Assembly (NCBI RefSeq): GCF_018257575.1 | Contig: NZ_JAERJP010000003.1 | Coordinates: 78,499 to 142,498 of the forward strand | Source of the DNA: Tatumella sp. JGM91 | GTDB taxonomy: Bacteria; Pseudomonadota; Gammaproteobacteria; Enterobacterales; Enterobacteriaceae | DNA length: 64,000 nucleotides | Direction: 5' to 3' | In this document: positions 8,353 through 18,450 of the stretch, one piece after another | Numbering within the stretch: position 1 is the stretch's first letter | Layout of the letters: the number at the start of each line of letters is the position of its first letter | Made by a program: the position numbers and the translations under genes | The notes under the pieces: generated by a model | The model's input: only the letters and a program-made list of their open reading frames with translations | The model's database searches: none | Told to the model about the DNA's origin: nothing

Positions 8353-9477
8353 ATGAGCCAATTCGAACTGAGTGATTTTTCACTTACCCTGCATCGTTTT
8401 CCGAGAACCGGCGACGATAATGCTTTACAGGCCTGGGATGCGGCAGATGAATATCTGTTACAGCAGGAATTACCGCCGGGCCCGGTGGCGGTATTCAACG
8501 ATAACTTCGGTGCGCTGACCTGCGCCCTGTTACAGTCAGGACGCCGGGTATGGCATATCAGTGATTCTCTGAACAGTCAGCAGGCGACGCAAATCAACCT
8601 TGCCGAAAACCAGCTTGATGAGAGTCAGGTCACGTTTCTCGGCAGCATGACGGCGCTGACAGAAACACCGGCTGCGGTACTGATTAAGGTGCCTAAAACT
8701 CTGGCGTTGCTCGAATACCAGCTGGTGTCCTTACGTCCGGTGTTGACGGCTGAAACAGTGATTATCGGGGGCGCGAAAGTTAAAGATATCCATAACTCAA
8801 CCCTCGGATTATTCGAACGGATCATCGGCGAGACCAAAACGTCACTGGCGAAAAAGAAAGCACGTTTAATTTTCAGCCAGCGTACGGTTGATACACTGAC
8901 CGCACGCGATTTGATTGAGCGCTGGCCGCTGGAGGGGACCCCTTACACTATCCATAACCATGCCAATGTATTCTCCCGCCAGTCTCTGGATATTGGTGCG
9001 CGCTTTTTTATGCGCCACTTACCACGTAATCTGGAAGGGGATATTATTGACCTTGGTTGCGGTAACGGAGTCATCGGGCTGACAGCACTGACCCATAACC
9101 CTGATGCGGCTATCCATTTTGTGGATGAATCAATGATGGCGGTAGCTTCTGCCCGGTTAACCATCGAACAGAATCTGCCTGAAGATTTGTCTCGCTGCCA
9201 TTTCACGGTCAATAATGCTCTGAGCGGATTCTCTGCTGACAGTTATGCGGCTGTACTCTGTAACCCGCCGTTTCATCAGCAGAATGCGGTGACAGATCAC
9301 GTGGCATGGCAAATGTTCCGCGACGCTTTCCGTTGTCTGCAACACGGAGGGGAGTTCCGGGTAGTGGCTAACCGTCACCTCGACCATCAGCGTAAACTGA
9401 AAAAGCTGTTCGGCAACTGCCAGCTGGTGGCTTCCAACAGTAAATTTGTGGTATTGAGGTCTGTTAAGCTGCGCTAA
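8353..9477 (+). CDS. rlmG: 23S rRNA m2G1835 methyltransferase RlmG
   Basis: SAM-dependent methyltransferase that methylates guanine N2 at position 1835 of 23S rRNA; 374 residues (E. coli RlmG 378). The C-terminal catalytic domain has the SAM-binding motif [10 protein letters not shown] (about residues 233-242) and the NPPF catalytic motif (about 304-307). The N-terminal domain is the degenerate methyltransferase-like domain used for RNA binding. GGAGATATC precedes the ATG. It is a paralogue of RsmC, also in this window (49919-50950). Convergent with the next gene across a highly structured gap. Confidence 0.96.
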   Translation: MSQFELSDFSLTLHRFPRTGDDNALQAWDAADEYLLQQELPPGPVAVFNDNFGALTCALLQSGRRVWHISDSLNSQQATQINLAENQLDESQVTFLGSMTALTETPAAVLIKVPKTLALLEYQLVSLRPVLTAETVIIGGAKVKDIHNSTLGLFERIIGETKTSLAKKKARLIFSQRTVDTLTARDLIERWPLEGTPYTIHNHANVFSRQSLDIGARFFMRHLPRNLEGDIIDLGCGNGVIGLTALTHNPDAAIHFVDESMMAVASARLTIEQNLPEDLSRCHFTVNNALSGFSADSYAAVLCNPPFHQQNAVTDHVAWQMFRDAFRCLQHGGEFRVVANRHLDHQRKLKKLFGNCQLVASNSKFVVLRSVKLR

Positions 9478-9489
9478 GCTGTTATTTCC

Positions 9490-9600
9490 GCGCCCCTGCA
9501 TCGCCAGTGGGTATCGCTGCAGAAGTCCACAGGCGGTGCAGGGCGCTCAGATAATGCCGGACCCAACACGGTCGGTCCTCCGGCCGGATGATGACCGGCC
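9490..9600. repeat. Three consecutive stem-loops between rlmG and the YfiH-family gene
   Basis: Between two convergent genes lie three inverted repeats. The first is a long stem (9490-9505 with 9532-9546, one bulge and one mismatch, possibly extended by TGGG/CCAC). The second pairs GGACC with GGTCC (9559-9563 with 9574-9578). The third pairs GGCCGG with CCGGCC (9582-9587 with 9595-9600). None has a good U-tract. They may act as a bidirectional terminator/transcript-stabilising element, or be a small structured RNA. Confidence 0.55.
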
Positions 9601-9652
9601 AACCGCTCCCGCGCAATGATGTTTATCCTGTGTTTACCCTCCGTCAATCAGA

Positions 9653-10399
9653 CTATTGGCCTTGAGTCTCCGCGGCCTGCGGAGCTGTATTATTGGCTAT
9701 CCATGAAAAACGCAGCTGGTAGCCTTCGCCGGTGTGAGTATTTCGCCGGAAACTGGCACCGTCTTCTGCCATACAATAAGTACAACAGTGCAGATTATCG
9801 ATCTGTTCCGGCGGGACACCTTCGCAGGCCAGTATCTGGCTGGCCAGTGCCGGTAAATCCAGCCAGACAGCGGGGTAGCTTTGCGGGGCACAGGGCCGGA
9901 CGGCCCGCGGGTTATCCCCGGGATAGTCATAACAGGGGCCGGAAAACCCGCAGCATTGTTCTATCTCTGTTAACACCGGCCGTCCAAGCTGATAGCAACA
10001 GGGGCCGATTGCCGGACCGATGGCTATATACAGGCTGCTGCTACTGGCCCCTTTATCGCACAGCCGCCGGACAGCTTGTTGCAGTATACCGGCCAGCGTG
10101 CCTTTCAGACCAGCATGCACTGCCGCTACCTGACGGGTCTGCGGTGAGGCAATCAGTACCGGTAAGCAGTCTGCGGTATATACGGCTGCCGGCTGCCGGC
10201 CACGACTGATCAGACCGTCTGAGACCACTTGCTGTGGCGGGAAATTATCTTCTGCACAGAGTACGGTGGCGCTATGGCGCTGAATCCCGTAAGCAGCATC
10301 TGCCGGGGGGCGGATACCTGCCGGCAGAAACTGGTGGCTGACCCAGCCGAGTGAGTCAAGTAAAGGCGAGCGGGTAACGGCAGCAGCAGAACGGGACAT
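9653..10399 (-). CDS. YfiH/PgeF (LACC1)-family purine nucleoside phosphorylase or oxidoreductase
   Basis: Member of the YfiH (Cu-oxidase_4, laccase-domain) family, 248 residues. The three metal ligands are visible: His42 (QRHSATV), Cys78 (YTADCLPV) and His95 (AVHAGLKG). Family members act on adenosine/inosine and on cytoplasmic peptidoglycan precursors (PgeF edits L-Ser-containing UDP-MurNAc). The usual AVHAGWRG reads AVHAGLKG here, and E. coli yfiH sits next to rluD/clpB rather than rlmG. This may therefore be a paralogue with a shifted role. AGGAAAC precedes the ATG at 10399. Divergent from the phosphatase gene. Confidence 0.75.
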   Translation of the reverse strand: MSRSAAAVTRSPLLDSLGWVSHQFLPAGIRPPADAAYGIQRHSATVLCAEDNFPPQQVVSDGLISRGRQPAAVYTADCLPVLIASPQTRQVAAVHAGLKGTLAGILQQAVRRLCDKGASSSSLYIAIGPAIGPCCYQLGRPVLTEIEQCCGFSGPCYDYPGDNPRAVRPCAPQSYPAVWLDLPALASQILACEGVPPEQIDNLHCCTYCMAEDGASFRRNTHTGEGYQLRFSWIANNTAPQAAETQGQ

Positions 10400-10507
10400 T
10401 GCTGTTTCCTGTGTCGAAGTGGCTTCCGGAGTTGCATTCAGGATGACGATACTGCGATAGTTATCCTGAGGTCAACTACTGATAAATCTGATTTAACCAG
10501 AGGATAT

Positions 10508-11308
10508 ATGATGCAAAAACGCTGGCTTATGACATTACCTGCCGTCTTCATTCTTGGTCTGACCGGTTGTGCCGAAAATGCGCAACAGCGGCTCAATGAC
10601 CAGACAGTGGCAGCCATCAACTGGACTCAGCAGTCCGGGGAATATCAGGCGCTGACATGGCAGGCATTTAATGTCGCGACTCAGGCGTTTGATAATGCAG
10701 TCTCTGAAAGCGGAAAACCCGGCGCGGTGATTGTCGATCTGGATGAAACAATGCTGGATAATAGCGCCTACCAGGCCTGGCAGGCAAAGAATGATCAGCC
10801 CTTCACAGATGCCAGCTGGTCTGCCTGGACACGGGCGCGGCAGGCACGGGCAGTACCGGGGGCAGTCGAATTTGCCCGTTATGTTGACAGTCACGGCGGT
10901 ACGGTGTTCTACGTATCGAACCGGGATCAGAAAGATTATCAGGCCACTGTGGATAACCTGACCGCATTAGGTTTCCCCGGGGTCAGTAACAATACCCTTC
11001 GTCTGAGTACGACCACCTCTAATAAGCAGGCGCGTTTTGATGAGATTCGGCAATCAGGGGCCAATGTTGTTTTGTATATTGGTGATAACCTGAATGATTT
11101 TGGCGGAGCCAGCTGGCATAAAGATAACGCTCAGCGCCGTGAATTTGTCAGCAATAATCATGCCCTGTTCGGAACGAAGTTCATTATTCTGCCGAATCCG
11201 CAATACGGCGACTGGGAGAGTGGTCTGGCCGACGGCTACAACCAGTTATCTGCTCAGCAGAAAATACAGGTCAGAGAACAGAATTTACGGGCCTGGAACG
11301 GCCAGTAA
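10508..11308 (+). CDS. Class C acid phosphatase, lipoprotein e(P4) family 5'-nucleotidase
   Basis: Secreted HAD-superfamily phosphatase anchored as a lipoprotein; 266 residues. A signal peptide ends in the lipobox LGLTGC with lipidated Cys21. The nucleophile motif VDLDETMLDN (Asp77, Asp79) is characteristic of class C (DDDD) acid phosphatases. The later HAD motifs are YVSNRD (about 136-141) and YIGDNLNDF (about 193-201). Haemophilus e(P4) dephosphorylates NMN and other nucleotides in the outer membrane to salvage nicotinamide riboside; a similar periplasmic nucleotide-scavenging role is likely. Start at the first of two adjacent ATGs, preceded by AGAGG. Stand-alone gene. Confidence 0.88.
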   Translation: MMQKRWLMTLPAVFILGLTGCAENAQQRLNDQTVAAINWTQQSGEYQALTWQAFNVATQAFDNAVSESGKPGAVIVDLDETMLDNSAYQAWQAKNDQPFTDASWSAWTRARQARAVPGAVEFARYVDSHGGTVFYVSNRDQKDYQATVDNLTALGFPGVSNNTLRLSTTTSNKQARFDEIRQSGANVVLYIGDNLNDFGGASWHKDNAQRREFVSNNHALFGTKFIILPNPQYGDWESGLADGYNQLSAQQKIQVREQNLRAWNGQ

Positions 11309-11647
11309 TCCGCGCTCACTGACCGGCTATCGCATTTAATGACATTAATTTTATTAATTGTTGTTTGTTATTTGCCGCTATTTTGTCAGAATACGCGCGG
11401 TTATGAATAAGGACCATCTGTACGCGCTGAAATATCAGCGCGTAATTACCGGAAATAATCACAGGCCGTGATTACCCGCGAAATCAACATTCAGGAATAA
11501 ATAATTCACTCAGGAAAGTCATTTTTTCTGAGCTACCCGCTATATTTCAGCCTTCCGGTATGGTACCTGTCTGACCTGTCCTGATACGGAATGATAACGT
11601 TCACTTATGTGACTGACGCCTGAACAAGCAGTGCGGAGTATTAAGTA
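11309..11647. other. Intergenic region upstream of the diguanylate cyclase
   Basis: About 340 bp, AT-rich, with no supported gene. It contains a perfect 10-bp stem with an AATA loop (TACGCGCTGA/TCAGCGCGTA, 11421-11444), either the phosphatase terminator or an operator, and presumably the promoter of the GGDEF gene. Confidence 0.6.
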
Positions 11648-13045
11648 ATGGTGGTCCGGATTTTTAGCGAAAACACAATTATCCGCAATGGCATTTTGCT
11701 GCTGTGCTTAAGTGCGGTACTGGCGGTCATAAACAGTTATCTGCGCTTGCCGCAGGCACTTTCTCTGTTCTGGGTGACAAATGCGGTAATCACCGGGTTA
11801 TTTATTCGTAAGCCATTTTTGAATACTCCGCTGAATTACCTGTTTTGTTACAGCGGAATGGTGGTTTATGACCTGTATATGTCCGGCCAGGGTGTGCAGG
11901 CATTCGCAATTAATCTGGCTAATCTTATTTTTATTAGTGTGACCAGTATTCTGCTGAGCAGGCTGATGACACCTGAGGCCGGTAAAGAGAATATCCGCAG
12001 TGTGATGCTTATTTTTCCCGTCTGTCTGCTGTCGGCAATACTCTCCGGCAGCTGGTGGGCATTTATTTCTCCGTCCTGTGACAGCACTGCCGGTCTGTTA
12101 AACGTCATCGGAGAATGGAGCAGTGAACAGTTCTCGACCGGATTATTATTACTGCCGCTATTTTTAAGTATCGGCAGCAAAAGCACCGCCCGGTTACGTC
12201 TGACGTCTGTTTTTCCGGTAATTGCTGTTACCGTCCTGCTGCTCTTTGCGGTGATCTCCGGAGGCCCGGGCAGCCTGCCGTTGCCTCTGCCCGGTTTGAT
12301 CTGGTGCGCGTTGGTACTGCCGGTAACGGCTACCTGTCTGATTACCTGCATTATCGGGATGACCGAAATCGTATTAATTTATACGGATCTCATCAGTACC
12401 GGTTCCGGATTTTTGCCGTCAGAAATACCCGCATTGATTTCCGTCAGGCTGGGAATTGCTGCACTGGCATTAACACCGTATATGGTTGCTGTGGGGATGG
12501 AGTCTGTCCGGTCGCTGAATCAGCAGCTATCTGTGCGGGCGAATTACGATTTCCTGACCCGGTTACTGTCCCGTGCCGGGTTATTTGACAGCCTCAGTCG
12601 TGAGCCTTTGTCGGCAGACAGAGCTATGGGACTGATTCTGCTGGATATCGATTTTTTTAAATCTATTAATGACACCTATGGCCATGATGAAGGTGACCGT
12701 GTATTACAGGAAATAAGCCAGCGGCTGGTGGTATTGACCGGTTCCCGGCACAGGGTTTCCCGTTTTGGCGGAGAAGAGTTTGCTATCGTATTATTTGACG
12801 CTGATACTGAGCAATTATACGGTTTCGCCGAAAATATCCGCCGTACTGTGGCGGATACGCCCTGTATTATTCAGGGAAAAGCCGTGCCGGTATCCGTCAG
12901 TATCGGGGTTGCCCGCGACATAGCCGGCGCGGATGATCAAAGCTGGATACCGGTAATGAACCGGCTGCTAAGTATTGCTGACCGCAATTTGTATGTTTCA
13001 AAACGCAATGGCCGCAACCGGATATCACCCGCCCGGACGGTATAG
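11648..13045 (+). CDS. Membrane-bound diguanylate cyclase (GGDEF)
   Basis: Makes the second messenger cyclic di-GMP from two GTP. 465 residues: about eight N-terminal membrane segments (residues ~10-290) resembling a MASE1-type sensor, then a GGDEF domain (about 300-460). The active-site loop is RFGGEEF (GGEEF at 374-378), with the metal-binding LLDIDFFKSINDTYGHDEGD upstream. The allosteric inhibitory RxxD motif normally just before GGEEF is replaced by residues without Asp, so product inhibition through that site is probably absent. The ligand of the membrane sensor is unknown. Monocistronic, convergent with ddlA. Confidence 0.88.
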   Translation: MVVRIFSENTIIRNGILLLCLSAVLAVINSYLRLPQALSLFWVTNAVITGLFIRKPFLNTPLNYLFCYSGMVVYDLYMSGQGVQAFAINLANLIFISVTSILLSRLMTPEAGKENIRSVMLIFPVCLLSAILSGSWWAFISPSCDSTAGLLNVIGEWSSEQFSTGLLLLPLFLSIGSKSTARLRLTSVFPVIAVTVLLLFAVISGGPGSLPLPLPGLIWCALVLPVTATCLITCIIGMTEIVLIYTDLISTGSGFLPSEIPALISVRLGIAALALTPYMVAVGMESVRSLNQQLSVRANYDFLTRLLSRAGLFDSLSREPLSADRAMGLILLDIDFFKSINDTYGHDEGDRVLQEISQRLVVLTGSRHRVSRFGGEEFAIVLFDADTEQLYGFAENIRRTVADTPCIIQGKAVPVSVSIGVARDIAGADDQSWIPVMNRLLSIADRNLYVSKRNGRNRISPARTV

Positions 13046-13058
13046 TGGCGGGCGGGTG
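13026..13058. terminator. Bidirectional hairpin between the GGDEF gene and ddlA
   Basis: CACCCGCC (13026-13033) pairs with GGCGGGTG (13051-13058), spanning the GGDEF stop codon. GC-rich and placed between convergent genes; no U-tract. Confidence 0.45.
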
Positions 13059-13069
13059 CTACACGGCGT

Positions 13070-14170
13070 TTAGTGATCGAAGGCAGCCATCATCTGCTGG
13101 TCTTGCTGATGGCGTTCGCAGGCCAGCCCGATCAGTCGGGTGATCAGTTCACTGTATCCCAGACCACTGGCATGCCAGAGTTTTGGATACATACTGATAT
13201 TGGTAAAGCCCGGCAGTGTATTAACTTCGTTAATAATGACCTGATTATCCGCGGTCAGGAAGACATCGACCCGCGCCATACCGCAACATTCCAGTGCCCG
13301 GAAAGCCTGTAATGCCACCTGGCGGATATGTTGTTCTGTGCCTGGGTCCAGCTCTGCTGGCACGACCACCTGTGCGCCCTTTTCGTTAATGTATTTGGTC
13401 TGATAGGAATAGAACTCATCGCTGAGAACGATTTCGCCGCAGTGACTGGCTTGCGGATGATCATTACCTAATACAGCACATTCAATCTCACGGCCGGTAA
13501 TCGCCGTTTCGATAAGCACCTTACGGTCATAGCGGAAAGCGTCATGCAATGCGGGCAGCAGTTCATCAGCCGTATGTACTTTACTGACGCCGACTGATGA
13601 GCCCTGGTTTGCCGGTTTGACAAACAGCGGCAGTCCGAGTGTCCCGATGGCTTGCGCCGGGCTGAATTTTTCCAGTTCTGAAGAGGCCAGACTGATAAAA
13701 GGTGCTACCTGCAGGCCGGCATCGCGTAACAGACGCTTCGTGACGTCTTTATCCATACTGACGGCAGAACCGAGGACTCCGGAGCCGACGAATGGCAGGT
13801 TTGCCATACGCAACAGTCCCTGTAATGAACCGTCTTCACCGAGCGTGCCGTGGACAATAGGGAAGATAACATCGACCTGCGGCACCGGTGTCGCCTGACG
13901 GTGTTCTATCAGTTGCTGTTGCGCCTGACCGGGGATCAGAGCTATCTGCTGAGCCGACTTATTCAGCGCAATATGCTGCGGATCATGGGCATTAAGCAGA
14001 AAATCAGACTGCTGATTAATCTGCCAGTGTCCCTGCTTATCTATTCCCAGAAGCACAACTTCAAATTTTGTTTTATCAATTGCATCAATAATATTCTTCG
14101 CGGATTGCAGAGATACCTGATGCTCGGCGGATTTGCCGCCAAAAATAATTCCTACCCGTTGTTTTGTCAT
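13070..14170 (-). CDS. ddlA: D-alanine--D-alanine ligase A
   Basis: ATP-grasp ligase joining two D-alanines for peptidoglycan precursor synthesis in the cytoplasm; 366 residues (E. coli DdlA 364). Family motifs seen: the N-terminal [17 protein letters not shown], the glycine loop [11 protein letters not shown], and the C-terminal [20 protein letters not shown] with Mg2+ ligands. The ATG at 14170 was chosen because it gives [12 protein letters not shown] as in E. coli DdlA; the frame remains open 20 codons further upstream without similarity. A second ligase, DdlB, would be expected in the dcw cluster outside this window. Confidence 0.95.
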   Translation of the reverse strand: MTKQRVGIIFGGKSAEHQVSLQSAKNIIDAIDKTKFEVVLLGIDKQGHWQINQQSDFLLNAHDPQHIALNKSAQQIALIPGQAQQQLIEHRQATPVPQVDVIFPIVHGTLGEDGSLQGLLRMANLPFVGSGVLGSAVSMDKDVTKRLLRDAGLQVAPFISLASSELEKFSPAQAIGTLGLPLFVKPANQGSSVGVSKVHTADELLPALHDAFRYDRKVLIETAITGREIECAVLGNDHPQASHCGEIVLSDEFYSYQTKYINEKGAQVVVPAELDPGTEQHIRQVALQAFRALECCGMARVDVFLTADNQVIINEVNTLPGFTNISMYPKLWHASGLGYSELITRLIGLACERHQQDQQMMAAFDH

Positions 14171-14241
14171 TCTGGTCTGCCTGATCACCTGGAACAAAGT
14201 AACAACATAACATGCAGAGGATAGTGACAACAGCCTCCGCC

Positions 14242-14276
14242 ACTGCCGGACCGGCAGTTAACGGCCTTTATCCGTT
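14242..14276 (-). terminator. Paired hairpins after the PiuC-type gene
   Basis: ACTGCCGG/CCGGCAGT (14242-14249 with 14251-14258) and AACGG/CCGTT (14260-14264 with 14272-14276) lie immediately downstream of the dioxygenase stop. Possible terminator; U-tract weak. Confidence 0.35.
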
Positions 14277-14288
14277 GCGGGTGGCTGT

Positions 14289-14963
14289 TTACTGGCCACT
14301 CCATTCCCGCAGCAGATTATGGTAGAGGTTAAGCAGTGACATACTGACATCAGCAGACTGTGGTTGTTGATTCAGGGTCTGGATATTTTCGTCCAGAGAA
14401 ATCAGCATTGCGCGCTTTTTATCGTCACGGATCATTGACTGGATCCACATGAATGACGCCAGTCGCTCGCCCTCAGTGACCGGTGTAACGCAATGCAGGC
14501 TACTGGAAGGGTAGAGGATCATATCACCGGCGGGCAGTTTCACGCTGTGCTGCCCATAAGTATCACGGATAATCAGCTCTCCGCCCTGATAGCTGTCCGG
14601 TTCAGACAAAAACAGGGTGGCGGAAATATCAGTTCTCAGCCAGTCGTTACCTTCACGCCTGACAGCACCATCCACATGAAAACCGTAGGTGCCGCCGTCA
14701 GTATAACGGTTAAACAGCGGGCTGGAGATATTGACCGGCAGCGTTGCCGAAAAAAATTGCGGGTGGCTGTTCAGTCTGGTCAGTAAATACTGTTGCAGCT
14801 CCTGCCACTCGGCACTGCCCGTATCCACCTGCTGATTGGCTTTCACCTGCGAACCCTGAGCCCCGGTCGTTACCCGGCCATCTATCCAGTGACAGGCGGA
14901 TAATTTTTCCTGCATCAGTGCGACTTCCTGCTTGCTCAGCAGACCGGTAATTTTTTGCATCAT
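14289..14963 (-). CDS. PKHD-type Fe(II)/2-oxoglutarate dioxygenase (PiuC/YbiX family)
   Basis: Prolyl-4-hydroxylase-like oxygenase of unknown substrate, 224 residues, the usual family length. The iron triad His96-x-Asp98 (GFHVDGAV) and His157 (SLHCVTPV) and the 2-oxoglutarate Arg167 (GERLASFMW) are all present, so it should be active. In other bacteria piuC/ybiX sits beside a TonB-dependent siderophore receptor (piuA/fiu) and is iron-repressed. Here no receptor is adjacent, but a Fur-box-like sequence lies about 100 bp upstream. The ATG-ATG pair at 14963/14960 fits the family start. Confidence 0.88.
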   Translation of the reverse strand: MMQKITGLLSKQEVALMQEKLSACHWIDGRVTTGAQGSQVKANQQVDTGSAEWQELQQYLLTRLNSHPQFFSATLPVNISSPLFNRYTDGGTYGFHVDGAVRREGNDWLRTDISATLFLSEPDSYQGGELIIRDTYGQHSVKLPAGDMILYPSSSLHCVTPVTEGERLASFMWIQSMIRDDKKRAMLISLDENIQTLNQQPQSADVSMSLLNLYHNLLREWSGQ

Positions 14964-15063
14964 AGTGATATATCCCAGAGAGAAGGCCGCAGAATAGCTG
15001 CGGTGTGAGCAGGGCAGCAGGCTGATGTCTGAACCATCATCAGGCCGCTGGCTAGCCAGTTAT

Positions 15064-15082
15064 TGTAATGACAATTGTTATC
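15064..15082 (-). promoter_or_regulatory. Fur-box-like site upstream of the PiuC-type gene
   Basis: TGTAATGACAATTGTTATC matches the 19-bp Fur consensus GATAATGATAATCATTATC at 14 positions. It lies about 100 bp before the dioxygenase start. Iron repression of piuC/ybiX genes is established in other species. Confidence 0.6.
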
Positions 15083-15200
15083 ATGTTCATTCGTATTATT
15101 GTTTTGTTACAAAGTTACTACCAGCCTGAACAACATCATGGGCAGGTTCCGGAGAGCTGTCAGGGGACAGAGCGCAGGATAACGGTAAAATCTGAAAGGT

Positions 15201-15229
15201 GCGGGCCGGATAAATTATTTCCGGCCCGC
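15201..15229 (-). terminator. Terminator of betIBA
   Basis: A perfect 10-bp GC-rich stem (15201-15210 with 15220-15229, AT-rich loop) about 45 bp after the betA stop, followed on the minus strand by ACCTTTCAGATTTT. Confidence 0.6.
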
Positions 15230-15272
15230 GGGTCTGAGTATTACAGGCAGTAATCCATTTTAAAACATGGAG

Positions 15273-16955
15273 TTATTTGCGAAGCGGCTCGGTACGAACC
15301 GGTGCATCACCGGCAACATAATAAGGCGCGGTGCTGCGGGCTAATGGCTGGCGACCACGAATAATGTCGGCCATTTTTTCGCCAATCATGATGGTGGTGG
15401 CATTCAGGTTACCGGTGATAATTTCCGGCATAATAGAGGCATCCACGACCCGAAGTCCCTGCAGTCCGTGAACCCGCCCTTCAGCGTCGACAACTGCCAT
15501 CTCGTCGTTACCCATTTTACAGGTACCGCAAGGGTGATAAGCCGTTTCTGCATGATTACGGACAAATTCATCCAGCTGTTCATCACTCTGGCAGTCCATG
15601 CCCGGACTCAGTTCTTTCCCGCGATATTTATCCAGCGCCGGCTGATTGATAATCTCCCGCGTCAGGCGGATACAGTCACGGAATTCCTGCCAGTCCTGTT
15701 TATGGGCCATATAGTTAAACAGAATTGACGGGTGCTGATGCGGGTCGCGTGATTTCAGCTGTACACGGCCACGACTTGGGGAACGCATTGACCCGACATG
15801 GCACTGGAACCCGTGTGCTTCAATCGCATTGGTACCATTATAATTAATCGCTACCGGCAGAAAGTGATACTGAATATTCGGCCAGTCAAATTCTTTGCGG
15901 CTTCGGATAAAACCACCGGCCTCAAACTGGTTACTGGCACCGATACCTGTACCATTAAACATCCATTCAGCACCAATTTTCGGCTGGTTCCACCATTTCA
16001 GCGCCGGATAAAGTGAGACCGGTTCTTTACATTCGTATTGCAGATACATTTCCAGGTGATCCTGTAAATTCTCACCGACTCCCGGTAAATCATGTACCAG
16101 CGGGATTGAAAATTTCTGCAATAAGGATGCCGGGCCAACCCCGGAACGCTGTAAAATCTGCGGTGAAGCAATAGCACCTGCTGACAGCAGCACTTCTTTA
16201 CGGGCAGTGGCTTTGACCGGCGTACTGTTGTTGCCCTGTAAATACTCGACACCGACAGCCCGTTTGCCTTCGAACACAATCCGGTCGGTGGTGGCATGAG
16301 TAACAATTGTCAGGTTACTGCGTGATTTTGCCTGGTCCAGATAACCACGTGCGGTACTGGAACGGCGGCCGTTCTTGGTGACGGTCCGGTCCATCGGGCC
16401 GAAGCCTTCCTGCTGGTAGCCGTTCAGATCATCAGTACGCGGGTAACCTGCCTGTACACCGGCCTCCACCATTGCATCAAACAGCGGGTTTTTATCGGCT
16501 TTCGGGGTGCTGACACTGACCGGACCCTCACCGCCATGGTAATCATTAGGTCCGATATCACGGGTTTCTGCTTTACGGTAATAAGGCAGGCAATCGGCAT
16601 AGGTCCAGTTTTCCAGCCCCGGCGCTTTGGCCCAGTTATCCAGATCCATGGCATTACCACGGATATAACACATACCGTTGATCAGCGACGAACCGCCCAG
16701 TCCTTTACCGCGTCCGCATTCCATACGGCGGTTGTTCATATGTGGCTCTGGTTCGGTCTCGTAGGCCCAGTTATAGCGTTTCCCCTGCAGAGGGTAAGCC
16801 AGGGCCGCAGGCATCTGGGTGCGGAAATCGGCACGGTAATCAGGACCGCCGGCTTCCAGCAGTAATACGCTGACGTTACTGTCTTCGGTCAGGCGGGTCG
16901 CCAGGACGTTGCCGGCAGAGCCGGCTCCGATAATAATATAATCAAATTCCATCAT
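15273..16955 (-). CDS. betA: Choline dehydrogenase BetA
   Basis: Membrane-associated FAD enzyme of the GMC oxidoreductase family that oxidises choline to betaine aldehyde (and further to glycine betaine); 560 residues, about the E. coli length. The N-terminal ADP-binding motif [12 protein letters not shown] (about 7-18), the GMC signature [15 protein letters not shown] (about 82-96) and the C-terminal catalytic His region [11 protein letters not shown] (about 461-471) are seen. It follows betB by 17 bp and is the last gene of betIBA. The product is the osmoprotectant glycine betaine. Confidence 0.97.
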   Translation of the reverse strand: MMEFDYIIIGAGSAGNVLATRLTEDSNVSVLLLEAGGPDYRADFRTQMPAALAYPLQGKRYNWAYETEPEPHMNNRRMECGRGKGLGGSSLINGMCYIRGNAMDLDNWAKAPGLENWTYADCLPYYRKAETRDIGPNDYHGGEGPVSVSTPKADKNPLFDAMVEAGVQAGYPRTDDLNGYQQEGFGPMDRTVTKNGRRSSTARGYLDQAKSRSNLTIVTHATTDRIVFEGKRAVGVEYLQGNNSTPVKATARKEVLLSAGAIASPQILQRSGVGPASLLQKFSIPLVHDLPGVGENLQDHLEMYLQYECKEPVSLYPALKWWNQPKIGAEWMFNGTGIGASNQFEAGGFIRSRKEFDWPNIQYHFLPVAINYNGTNAIEAHGFQCHVGSMRSPSRGRVQLKSRDPHQHPSILFNYMAHKQDWQEFRDCIRLTREIINQPALDKYRGKELSPGMDCQSDEQLDEFVRNHAETAYHPCGTCKMGNDEMAVVDAEGRVHGLQGLRVVDASIMPEIITGNLNATTIMIGEKMADIIRGRQPLARSTAPYYVAGDAPVRTEPLRK

Positions 16956-16974
16956 TATTCCTCAGGTTAGATGT

Positions 16975-18447
16975 TTAAAATACGGACTGGAAGGTTTCCA
17001 GTTCGACCTGAACAGATTTCACCCGGGTGTAACTTTGCAGTGTCATTTGACCGTTTTCGCGGCCGATCCCTGAATGCTTATAACCCCCGACAGGCATCTC
17101 GGCAGGAGATTCTCCCCAGCTATTTATCCAGCAAATACCGGCTTCCAGCTGGTGGATAATGCGGTGGGCACGGTTCAGAGACGGAGTAACCACACCTGCC
17201 GCCAGGCCAAAGTCTGTATCATTGGCGCGGCGGATAACCTCTTCTTCACTCTCATAACTGAGAATTGACATCACCGGGCCAAAAATTTCTTCGCGGACGA
17301 TTTCCATGTCATCGTGGCAGTCGGTAAAGACAGTAGGTTCGACCCAGGCACCGTTTTCAAAGCCCGCAGCCGTCATTTGCTGGCCACCGGCCAGTAAACG
17401 TGCGCCGCTCTCAATACCGGAACGGATAAAACGCATGACATTATCGCGGTGAGCAAAGCTGACCAGCGGGCCAAAGTTAGTCTGTGGATCATCAGGTGAT
17501 CCGGCTCGGATACGTGCAACACGGACCAGAATTTTTTCTTCAAACGCGGTTTTCAGCGTAGCGGGCACAAAAACCCGGGTACCGTTAGTACAGACCTGGC
17601 CTGAACTATAGAAGTTAGCCATCATGGCGATATCGGCCGCCAGGTCCAGATCGGCATCATCACAGATCACCAGCGGCGATTTGCCGCCGAGTTCCATGGT
17701 CACTTCTTTCAGGGTTGAGCCTGCGGCATTAGCCATCACTTTACGGCCGCTGACTACGCCGCCGGTAAATGACACTTTGTCGATGCCGGTATGTTCGGTC
17801 AGGGCCTGACCGGTGACAGCACCGGTACCCGGCAGTACGTTAAATACCCCGTCAGGAACACCGGCTTCCGTATAGATTTCTGCCAGTTTCAGTGCAGTCA
17901 GGGGAGTGACTTCGCTGGGCTTAAAAATCATTGCATTACCGGCCGCCAGGGCAGGTGCTGATTTCCATAATGCTATCTGAATCGGGTAATTCCAGGCACC
18001 GATACCGGCGACCACACCCAGCGGCTCACGGCGGGTATAGACAAAAGAGGTGTCGCGCAGCGGAATTTGCTGGCCTTCCAGGCTCGGTGCCAGTCCGGCG
18101 TAATATTCCAGTACATCGGCACCTGTAACAATATCCACAGCCAGCGTTTCGCTCAGGGGCTTTCCGGTATCCAGCGTTTCGAGAGCCGCCAGCTCGTCGT
18201 TACGTTCGCGTAACAGATCCACTGCTTTGCGCAGGATCCGCGAACGTTCCATTGCGGTCATTGCGGCCCATATTTTCTGACCTTTACGGGCAGAGGCAAC
18301 GGCCAGATCAACATCCTGCTGACCCGCTTCATGGACGTCAGCCAGAATTTCACCATTGGCGGGGTTCACTGTCTGAAACTTGGAACCGCTCTGTGCGGGC
18401 ACGCGGGCTCCGTTAATGTACAGGAACTGTTCTTCGAATCGGGACAT
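16975..18447 (-). CDS. betB: Betaine aldehyde dehydrogenase BetB
   Basis: NAD(P)-dependent cytoplasmic aldehyde dehydrogenase converting betaine aldehyde to glycine betaine; 490 residues, exactly the usual length. Catalytic Cys286 ([10 protein letters not shown]) and Glu252 (MELGGKSP) are at the positions used in E. coli BetB. It starts three bases after the betI stop and is tightly coupled to it. Middle gene of betIBA. Confidence 0.97.
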   Translation of the reverse strand: MSRFEEQFLYINGARVPAQSGSKFQTVNPANGEILADVHEAGQQDVDLAVASARKGQKIWAAMTAMERSRILRKAVDLLRERNDELAALETLDTGKPLSETLAVDIVTGADVLEYYAGLAPSLEGQQIPLRDTSFVYTRREPLGVVAGIGAWNYPIQIALWKSAPALAAGNAMIFKPSEVTPLTALKLAEIYTEAGVPDGVFNVLPGTGAVTGQALTEHTGIDKVSFTGGVVSGRKVMANAAGSTLKEVTMELGGKSPLVICDDADLDLAADIAMMANFYSSGQVCTNGTRVFVPATLKTAFEEKILVRVARIRAGSPDDPQTNFGPLVSFAHRDNVMRFIRSGIESGARLLAGGQQMTAAGFENGAWVEPTVFTDCHDDMEIVREEIFGPVMSILSYESEEEVIRRANDTDFGLAAGVVTPSLNRAHRIIHQLEAGICWINSWGESPAEMPVGGYKHSGIGRENGQMTLQSYTRVKSVQVELETFQSVF

Positions 18448-18450
18448 AGT

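Larger units (their letters stand above)
14964..15272. other. Intergenic region between piuC-type gene and betA
   Basis: About 310 bp holding the Fur-like site, the presumed piuC promoter and the bet operon terminator hairpin. A 61-codon open frame (15068-15253) overlaps these elements and has no recognisable product, so no gene is called. Confidence 0.6.

Noticed and set aside
9490-9600. Considered as RNase P RNA or another known housekeeping RNA
   Set aside because: None of the conserved RNase P, tmRNA, 6S or SRP RNA sequence elements is present.
15068-15253. 61-codon frame between the dioxygenase gene and betA
   Set aside because: It overlaps a Fur-like site and the bet terminator; no recognisable product.
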